This document shows, one piece after another, positions 55,691-64,000 of a stretch of 64,000 nt of DNA. Both the position numbers and the translations under genes were made by a program. Source of the stretch: Thiothrix nivea DSM 5205 (GTDB lineage Bacteria; Pseudomonadota; Gammaproteobacteria; Thiotrichales; Thiotrichaceae). Within the stretch, counting starts at the first letter, position 1. Each line of letters opens with the position of its first letter. The stretch spans positions 2,731,693 to 2,795,692 of the forward strand of contig NZ_JH651384.1 of assembly GCF_000260135.1 (NCBI RefSeq), read 5' to 3'. The notes under the pieces were generated by a model. The model was not told where the DNA came from. It made no database searches and saw only the letters and a program-made list of their open reading frames with translations.

Positions 55691-56313
55691 TAACCCCACC
55701 TTCATCCGGAAATGTTCGCAGCCTAACCCCCTTGGCGATAAACTGACGTCCTATAGAAATAACAACCCATAACATCTGCAAGGAGCTTCCCATGTTCTCA
55801 TCCTTCGCCATCGCCGTGCTGGTGTTCATCGCCGCACTGATCTTCATGGGCGTTAAAATGGTGCCACAGGGCTTCGCCTACACCGTCGAACGCTTCGGTA
55901 AATACGTCTACACCCTGCAACCCGGCCTTGGCCTGCTGGTGCCGGTCATCTATCAGGTCGGGCGCAAGGTCAACATGATGGAACAGGTGCTCGACATCCT
56001 GCCGCAGCAGGTCATTACCGCCGACAACGCCAACGTCAGCATTGACGGCGTGGTGTTCTATCAGGTGTTCGACCCGGCCAAGGCGTCGTATGAAGTCGCC
56101 CACCTGCAAAACGCCATCCTCAACCTGACCATGACCAACCTGCGTTCGGTGTGCGGCTCAATGGAACTTGACCACCTGCTGAGCAAGCGTGACGAAATCG
56201 GCGCACGGGTACTGACCATCGTTGACGAAGCCACCAACGCCTGGGGCGTGAAAGTGCTGCGCGTCGAAATCAAGGACATCGAGCCGCCTGCCGAACTGGT
56301 GCGCGCGATGAAC
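55691..56313 (+). repeat. Right copy of the 623-bp direct repeat (element-borne 5' qmcA-like region)
   Basis: Pairs with 27681-28303. It includes about 100 bp upstream of the start codon and the coding part up to ELVRAMN. It is GC-rich like the backbone although it enters with the element, so the element probably came from a close relative with the same target gene. Confidence 0.88.
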
Positions 56314-56667
56314 CTGCAAATGACCGCCGAACGCCAAAAGCGCGCCCAGATCACCGAAGCGCAAGGCAAGAAGGAAGCGCAAATCCTCGAAGCCGAAGGC
56401 GCCAAGACCGCCGCCTTCCTGCGTTCCGAAGCGCGCGAACGGGAAGCGCTGGCGGAAGCGAAAGCCACCAAGATGGTATCCGACGCCGTGGCACAAGGTG
56501 ATGTGCAAGCCCTCAACTACTTCGTGGCGCAAAAATACGTCGAAGCCTTGGGCAAGTTCGCGGATTCCGACCAGCAGAAAACCATTTTCATGCCCATGGA
56601 CACCAGCGGTCTGATGGGTTCCATCGGCAGCATCAACGAACTGTGGAAAGCGATGAAGGACAAGTAA
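55792..56667 (+). CDS. qmcA: SPFH/stomatin-like membrane protease-associated protein (intact)
   Basis: 291 residues: one N-terminal membrane helix, an SPFH (band 7) domain to about 175, then a helical coiled-coil region (AERQKRAQITEAQGKKEAQILEAEGAKTAAFLRSEARERE). QmcA/YbbK-type proteins form membrane scaffolds that work with NfeD proteins, encoded next door. The 5' 60% derives from the element-borne copy and the rest from the chromosome, so the present protein is a hybrid. Since the frame is exact, integration repaired the gene. Confidence 0.9.
   Translation: MFSSFAIAVLVFIAALIFMGVKMVPQGFAYTVERFGKYVYTLQPGLGLLVPVIYQVGRKVNMMEQVLDILPQQVITADNANVSIDGVVFYQVFDPAKASYEVAHLQNAILNLTMTNLRSVCGSMELDHLLSKRDEIGARVLTIVDEATNAWGVKVLRVEIKDIEPPAELVRAMNLQMTAERQKRAQITEAQGKKEAQILEAEGAKTAAFLRSEAREREALAEAKATKMVSDAVAQGDVQALNYFVAQKYVEALGKFADSDQQKTIFMPMDTSGLMGSIGSINELWKAMKDK
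56305..56313 (+). other. Right island junction, candidate att core
   Basis: GCGATGAAC, identical to 28295-28303, within codons for the residues AMN. The sequence to the right (CTGCAAATGACC) is chromosomal gene; at the left junction the same core is followed by TTTAATGATAG. Confidence 0.7.
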
Positions 56668-56671
56668 GGCC

Positions 56672-57121
56672 ATGGAAAACCTGCAAATTGAATTCTGGCA
56701 CTGGCTGATTTTCGGCTTCCTGCTGATGGCGCTGGAGGTGTTCGCCCCCGCCATGGTGGTGATGTGGTTCGGCTTTGGCGCGATTATCGCGGGCATTGCG
56801 CTGTGGCTGTTCCCGTCACTGGCGTTCGGCTGGCAAATCATTATCTTCGGTGTAGTATCGCTGGGCAGCGTGCTGGGCTGGCGCAAGTCACGCTTCCGTG
56901 AGGAAAACGTGCAATCCGACACGCCCGACCTCAACAACCGCCTGCACAGCCATATTGGCAAGGAATACACCCTGACGGAAGCCATCATCAACGGGCGCGG
57001 CTCCATGCGTGTTGGCGATACCGCCTGGCGGGTGCGTGGCCCTGATTTGCCTTCCGGCACGCGGGTGCGTATCACCGGGGTGGATGGCGTCATGTTCACG
57101 GTCGAAAAAACTGACCATTGA
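56672..57121 (+). CDS. NfeD-family protein
   Basis: 149 residues with two or three membrane helices (HWLIFGFLLMALEVFAPAMVVMWFGFGAIIAGIALWLF) and a C-terminal OB-fold-like NfeD domain (LTEAIINGRGSMRVGDTAWRVRGPDLPSGTRVRITGVDGVMFTVE). NfeD short forms pair with QmcA-like SPFH proteins; the genes are 4 nt apart. The pair is thought to organise membrane domains and proteolysis. Confidence 0.9.
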   Translation: MENLQIEFWHWLIFGFLLMALEVFAPAMVVMWFGFGAIIAGIALWLFPSLAFGWQIIIFGVVSLGSVLGWRKSRFREENVQSDTPDLNNRLHSHIGKEYTLTEAIINGRGSMRVGDTAWRVRGPDLPSGTRVRITGVDGVMFTVEKTDH

Positions 57122-57185
57122 CTTTTGTTTTCCAGGCGTTACACTTTCACCCCATTATCAACCTCATTCTACGGAGACACACAAC

Positions 57186-57221
57186 ATGCCAAGTACAAAT
57201 CGGAGAATCAAAGCAGTTTAG
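57186..57221 (+). CDS. Leader peptide upstream of rtcB (11 residues)
   Basis: MPSTNRRIKAV, with GGAG 9 nt before the ATG. It has Asn then two tandem Arg codons (AAT CGG AGA), the AGA being rare in this GC-rich background. It is directly followed by a hairpin and a terminator before rtcB, the usual layout of a translation-controlled attenuator. No experimental precedent for rtcB is known to me. Confidence 0.5.
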   Translation: MPSTNRRIKAV

Positions 57222-57222
57222 T

Positions 57223-57246
57223 GTCTCCCGCACAACGCCGGGAGAC
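57223..57246 (+). promoter_or_regulatory. Hairpin after the rtcB leader peptide
   Basis: GTCTCCCG / CGGGAGAC, perfect 8 bp with the loop CACAACGC, starting two bases after the leader stop codon. Its left arm can also pair with CGGAGAC at the leader ribosome binding site (57172-57178), so two folds compete. Confidence 0.6.
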
Positions 57247-57300
57247 TGATTTACCCAGTCATCCGGTGTGAACCAATCCGCAGTGCCCACGCGCTGCCTG

Positions 57301-57336
57301 AAAACCCCGGATGGCTTAAACCTTCGGGGTTTTTTT
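57301..57336 (+). terminator. Intrinsic terminator abutting the rtcB start codon
   Basis: AAAACCCCG / CGGGGTTTT with a 15-nt loop, then a U-run that ends at the base before the ATG of rtcB. It would stop transcription or hide the weak GGGG ribosome binding site unless another fold is favoured. Confidence 0.8.
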
Positions 57337-58539
57337 ATGCCTATCAGTTTTATGCTCAACAAGGGCAAGGTTCCGGTGAAAATTTTTACCGCCGACGTGG
57401 ACAGCGCCTCCCTCACGCAACTGGGGAACCTGTCGCAACTGCCCTTCATTCACAGCCACATTGCCGCGATGCCCGACGTGCACGCAGGCATTGGCGCAAC
57501 CGTGGGGTCAGTGATCCCCACCCGTGGAGCCATCATCCCGGCAGCGGTCGGAGTGGATATTGGCTGCGGAATGAACGCCGTGCGCCTGTCGCTCAAGGCC
57601 AGCGACCTGCCGGACAACCTGTACAGCATCCGCAGCGCGATCGAACAGCGCGTGCCGACCGGTTTCGACCAGCATGACAAACCATCCACGCAGGGTGCGA
57701 CCCTGAAAAACATGGAAAAGCATCTGGACGCAATCACCGACAAGCACCCGGCGTTGATCAAAATGGTGAAAAACTTCCACCGTACCTGGGGCAAACAGCT
57801 CGGTACGCTCGGCAGCGGCAACCATTTCATCGAGCTGTGTATCGACGAAAGCGATGACGTGTGGGTGATGCTGCACTCCGGCAGCCGGGGTATCGGCAAC
57901 GCCATCGGGCGCTATTTCATCGAAAAGGCCAAAAAGGATGTCGGGCGCGAACTCGGCCAGTTACCGGACAAGGATCTGGCCTACTTCACCGAGGGCACGC
58001 AGCATTTCGACGACTACGTGCAAGCGGTCGGCTGGGCGCAGGATTACGCCATGACCAACCGCCGCGAAATGATGCGGCTGGTGCTGGATGCGCTGCAAAC
58101 CTGCCAGCACCTGCCGACGTTCACCACCACGCGCGAAGCGATCAACTGCCACCACAACTACGTGCAGCAGGAAACGCATTTCGGCGCGGAGGTGTACGTC
58201 ACCCGCAAGGGCGCGATCAGTGCGCAGCAAGGTCAGCTCGGCATCATTCCCGGCAGCATGGGCGCGAAATCCTACATCGTGCGCGGCTTGGGTAACGAGC
58301 AATCGTTCTGCTCCTGCTCGCACGGCGCGGGCCGCCGCATGAGCCGCACCGAAGCCAAACGGCGTTTCAACACCCGCGACCTGGAAGCCCAGACCGCCGG
58401 GATCGAATGCCGCAAGGACAAGGGCGTGGTGGATGAAATTCCCGGCGCGTACAAGGACATCGACGTGGTGATGCAGAACCAGGCCGACCTGGTGGAGGTC
58501 GTACATACGTTGAAGCAGGTTGTTTGTGTGAAAGGTTAA
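57337..58539 (+). CDS. rtcB: RNA-splicing ligase RtcB
   Basis: 400 residues from the ATG at 57337. RtcB motifs: GAIIPAAVGVDIGCGMNAVR (metal-binding Asp and Cys), GTLGSGNHFIE, HSGSRGIGN, and the C-terminal SCSHGAGRRMSR with the guanylylated histidine. RtcB joins 2',3'-cyclic phosphate (or 3'-phosphate) and 5'-OH RNA ends, for example in cleaved tRNA. No rtcA or rtcR lies nearby; regulation may rest on the leader described above. Confidence 0.95.
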   Translation: MPISFMLNKGKVPVKIFTADVDSASLTQLGNLSQLPFIHSHIAAMPDVHAGIGATVGSVIPTRGAIIPAAVGVDIGCGMNAVRLSLKASDLPDNLYSIRSAIEQRVPTGFDQHDKPSTQGATLKNMEKHLDAITDKHPALIKMVKNFHRTWGKQLGTLGSGNHFIELCIDESDDVWVMLHSGSRGIGNAIGRYFIEKAKKDVGRELGQLPDKDLAYFTEGTQHFDDYVQAVGWAQDYAMTNRREMMRLVLDALQTCQHLPTFTTTREAINCHHNYVQQETHFGAEVYVTRKGAISAQQGQLGIIPGSMGAKSYIVRGLGNEQSFCSCSHGAGRRMSRTEAKRRFNTRDLEAQTAGIECRKDKGVVDEIPGAYKDIDVVMQNQADLVEVVHTLKQVVCVKG

Positions 58540-58542
58540 AGA

Positions 58543-58643
58543 CCCTCACCCCCCAGCCCCCTCTCCCGGAGGTAGAGGGGGGAGCAAGACAGGGGGTTTC
58601 TCTTAGCCCCTCTCCCTCTGGGAGAGGGGTTGGGGTGAGGGTT
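58543..58643. repeat. REP-like GC-rich palindromes, copy 3
   Basis: Units CCCTCACCCC / CCCCTCTCCC followed by GGGAGAGGGG and GGGGTGAGGG, in two overlapping palindromes between rtcB and the next gene. Same family as the copies near nrtA. Confidence 0.75.
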
Positions 58644-58660
58644 CTTCAAGGAGCCAAATC

Positions 58661-59605
58661 ATGGAAAAACACCAAGTAGACCTAATCCGCGAATGCCTGG
58701 AAGGCAAGCGCAAGGTGTTCCGCTACGCACCCGACAGCTACGCCATCCAGCTACTCAAGGACTACATCGGTGACGGCATGGGGGTCGGTGCATTGCGCCG
58801 TTCCCCCTACGCCAAGCTGCTGAACAAGCCGATTGTGATGGAGGCGCTGGCGATGGCAGGCAACGGCGTGCTCGAAATCTGGCATCTGGAGGCGGTGCTG
58901 GCAAAATACCGCGAACACACCCCGCTCAATTTCGTCCTCACCTTGGACGAATGGGGCACGGATGACAAGGAAGACCGCCATTGGAAACAGATTGTGCGCC
59001 CCGGTTATGAGCTGGTGCTGCAACTGAACTTTGCCAGCGATCACCAGAAACATTTCAAGGAACTGATCAGGACAGAACACAACGCCCCGTTTTCCTACCA
59101 CGGCCACCCGGTACGGCAGGATGGCGAACTGGAAACGCTGGCATGGGCGCGGATCGACCTCGATTTCGCCGCCAATCAGGCGCTGATCGAGGAGCTTCAG
59201 TCCGACTGGGTGAAGAACGTGGCCGATCACGAACAGGACTGGAACTACGGCGCGGAAAACATGCAGAAGTACCGTGAAATATTCAAGCCTTACGCGAAAG
59301 TGTGGGACGAGGCCATCCTCACCGCCGCGCTGTGCCTGATCCGCCGTGATTTGGGCATCCGCGAGGTGTTCTACCACAGCTTTGACACCGGCAACCGGCT
59401 CAAGGGTATCGAGCGTTATTACCACTACGGCAAGCCGCCGCGTTACCTGTACACCGAGCTGCCAAAAAAGTTTTGCTTCGCCAAAACCAGCGAAGCGCCG
59501 GATTTCCTCAAGCAAGTCCGCTACGTGCACTACCTGCAACGGCACGGGCGGGCGCAATGGTTCAAGCTGCCAACATCAGGGAATGTCCACGGCAAGCCGT
59601 GTTAA
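58661..59605 (+). CDS. Conserved hypothetical protein downstream of rtcB
   Basis: 314 residues, not recognised. It is soluble, with many aromatic and charged residues (VLQLNFASDHQKHF, LAWARIDLDFAANQALIEELQSDWVKNV, RYLYTELPKKFCFAKTSE). GGAG precedes the ATG. Codon use is that of the backbone. Co-transcription with rtcB is possible across the REP-like spacer, which would hint at an RNA-repair link, but this is weak. Confidence 0.6.
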   Translation: MEKHQVDLIRECLEGKRKVFRYAPDSYAIQLLKDYIGDGMGVGALRRSPYAKLLNKPIVMEALAMAGNGVLEIWHLEAVLAKYREHTPLNFVLTLDEWGTDDKEDRHWKQIVRPGYELVLQLNFASDHQKHFKELIRTEHNAPFSYHGHPVRQDGELETLAWARIDLDFAANQALIEELQSDWVKNVADHEQDWNYGAENMQKYREIFKPYAKVWDEAILTAALCLIRRDLGIREVFYHSFDTGNRLKGIERYYHYGKPPRYLYTELPKKFCFAKTSEAPDFLKQVRYVHYLQRHGRAQWFKLPTSGNVHGKPC

Positions 59606-60888
59606 TCCCACTTCAGTGCACCACCAGTCTGGTACTCGGTCACGCGGGTTTCAAAGAAGTTCTTTTCCTTGCGCATGTTGGACTGCTCGTCCAGCCAAGG
59701 CAGGGCATTCTGTGCGCCGGGGAACGGTTCTTCCATGCCCAGTTGACGGGCGCGGCGGTTAGCGATGAAGCGGAACTGCTGGCTGTGGTCTTCCGCGTTG
59801 TAACCGAGGATCGGATTAGGCAACAGGAATTTGGCGTAAGCCTGTTCAGCCGCTTCGGCCTCATCCCACATGTCGCGCACGGCCTGCGGGTCGAGCTTGA
59901 CGTTTTCTTCCTGCATGATCTGGCGCACCACGCGGATGCCGAAGGAGCAATGCAGCACTTCGTCGCGCATGATGTATTGCAGTTGCTCGGCAGTGCCTTT
60001 CATCAGGCCACGGCGTTGCAGGGCGAAAATGGGCGAGAAACCGTTGTAGAACCAGCAGCCTTCAAAAATCCCGGCGAAGAAGGTGTAGGACAGCACGAAA
60101 TCGTGCAAATCATCGCGGTTCTTCAGGTCGATGTCGGCACGCAGGGCATCGTTCAGGCGACGGTTGGCCAGCTGAATCTTGCCGTTGATTTCTGGCACCA
60201 CACGGTAGCGGTTGTAGATTTCTGACTGGTCGAGGCCAATGGTTTCGATGCAATGCTGGTAAGTCCAGGTATGGAGCGCTTCTTCATACACCTGACGTGC
60301 CTGGTAGATTTGCAGCTCTGGCGCGGTCATCTTTTCCATCACCGCCAAGCCGATATTGCGCATGGCGAGGATGTCGGAAGTGGTCAGATAAGCGAGCACG
60401 TTTTCGTACACATGCACTTCTTCCGGCTTCAGGTTGTGGTGGTAATCATGCACATCCTGCGCCATGTTGATGTCGAGCGGCGTCCAGTGGTTCTTGTTGG
60501 CGTTGATGAAAAATTCCCACGCCCAAGGGTACTTGAAGGGCGCGAGCTGGTTGATGTCGCCGCTGCCGTTGATGACGCGCTTGTCTTCGGCGCGTACCGG
60601 CTGTTGTGGTTTGAAGGCTTCATCCGTGAGCGGCTGGCGGGCGCGACGTAGTGCGGGCGCTTGCGTAGCGGCTTCCTCCAGGGGGGGGGAAGCCGCTTCT
60701 GTTACCTCCGTTGCAGACGCCTGCGGCTGCGCTGGCGTACTTTCTGCAACTTGGGTTTCAGTAACGATTTCACGGTTTTCTACCTCCACAACAGGTTCAT
60801 CAACGGCATCAACGACTTTAAGTTGTGGTTTGTGGCCGTTTACACGAGGTATGGGTGCGGCCAGTGGGTCATCCCAGTTTAACATCAT
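59602..60888 (-). CDS. nrdB: Ribonucleotide reductase beta subunit, class Ia type
   Basis: 428 residues. Iron ligands D172, E203 and H206, and the radical tyrosine Y210 (EALHTWTY), have the same spacing as D84, E115, H118 and Y122 of E. coli NrdB; later EGCWFYNG and DEVLH supply the other ligands. So it is a tyrosyl-radical enzyme, not the Tyr-less class Ic. A 90-residue low-complexity extension (Glu, Val, Ala-rich) precedes the core. GGAGG lies 9 nt before the ATG. It follows nrdA by 21 nt. Its stop overlaps the 3' end of the opposite-strand gene by four bases. Confidence 0.93.
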   Translation of the reverse strand: MMLNWDDPLAAPIPRVNGHKPQLKVVDAVDEPVVEVENREIVTETQVAESTPAQPQASATEVTEAASPPLEEAATQAPALRRARQPLTDEAFKPQQPVRAEDKRVINGSGDINQLAPFKYPWAWEFFINANKNHWTPLDINMAQDVHDYHHNLKPEEVHVYENVLAYLTTSDILAMRNIGLAVMEKMTAPELQIYQARQVYEEALHTWTYQHCIETIGLDQSEIYNRYRVVPEINGKIQLANRRLNDALRADIDLKNRDDLHDFVLSYTFFAGIFEGCWFYNGFSPIFALQRRGLMKGTAEQLQYIMRDEVLHCSFGIRVVRQIMQEENVKLDPQAVRDMWDEAEAAEQAYAKFLLPNPILGYNAEDHSQQFRFIANRRARQLGMEEPFPGAQNALPWLDEQSNMRKEKNFFETRVTEYQTGGALKWD

Positions 60889-60909
60889 CTTGTTGTTCCT
60901 CCAGAAATC

Positions 60910-64000
<3,091 letters not shown>

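Larger units (their letters stand above)
28304..56313. mobile_element. 28-kb integrative element inserted in a qmcA-like gene
   Basis: Boundaries follow from the duplicated 5' gene segment: the left copy is cut and the right copy is complete. The interior from about 28.3 to 55.7 kb is AT-rich, carries a tyrosine recombinase near the right end, two helicase-type genes, a Bro-N protein, restriction/defence-like genes, three IS copies and many small orphan genes. No conjugation, capsid or tail genes were recognised, so it is a plasmid-like or satellite-like island. The last 623 bp is host-like sequence that regenerates the target gene. The simplest reading is one integration; tandem gene duplication with a later insertion into one copy is the alternative. 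Confidence 0.8.

Overview
The window reads as chromosome of a gammaproteobacterial sulfur oxidiser. A cytoplasmic sulfite-oxidising SoeABC complex, nitrate uptake genes and the general protein flavour suggest a Thiothrix-like organism; that assignment is inference. The backbone is GC-rich (1-28.3 kb and 55.7-64 kb). Between them lies an AT-rich block with different codon use, small unknown genes and insertion sequences.

Left backbone. On the minus strand: two amidohydrolases (415-2371), a nitrate ABC transporter nrtABD (2509-5848), the nitrate sensor pair nasS-nasT (6194-7956) and soeCBA (8088-12704). The segment before nrtA carries a compact control region: a sigma-54 promoter, two ANTAR-type hairpins and an intrinsic terminator that overlaps the second hairpin. 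NasT should act as an antiterminator there. Rightward genes follow: a PsiE-like protein, an ATP-grasp/formylglutamate-hydrolase pair, a solute-binding/LysM protein with a Sel1 protein, rimO, an operon of DUF1538 (UmpAB-type antiporter) genes with PII-like and CBS proteins, hisB-hisH and an EF-G gene.

Island. The 5' part of an SPFH (qmcA-like) gene occurs twice, at 27681-28303 and 55691-56313, in exact register 28,010 bp apart. The left copy is cut off and the right copy is complete. This is what is expected if a 28-kb element integrated inside the gene and carried a replacement 5' end with it. The element holds a Dda/RecD-like helicase with an SSB-like tip, an SF2-type ATPase, a long non-coding segment with a candidate small RNA, a Bro-N protein, an IS630-family element inside a small gene and two identical IS1595-family copies, one of them inside another gene. 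It also has a defence-like stretch (methylase-nuclease fusion, DUF2513, HEPN-like, FRG-domain genes), an integron-integrase-like tyrosine recombinase with an extra N-terminal domain, an operon of small membrane proteins, and several tiny genes at the right end. Two homologous 400-nt non-coding blocks with differing but equally well-paired stems separate the defence-like genes.

Right backbone. The intact qmcA-like gene and nfeD are followed by rtcB. Before rtcB lie an 11-codon leader peptide with tandem Arg codons, a hairpin, and a terminator whose U-run abuts the start codon. An unknown gene follows, then nrdB and the window-truncated nrdA. NrdA is interrupted by a 378-residue LAGLIDADG intein whose +1 residue is glycine rather than Cys/Ser/Thr.

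No tRNA, rRNA or CRISPR array was seen.
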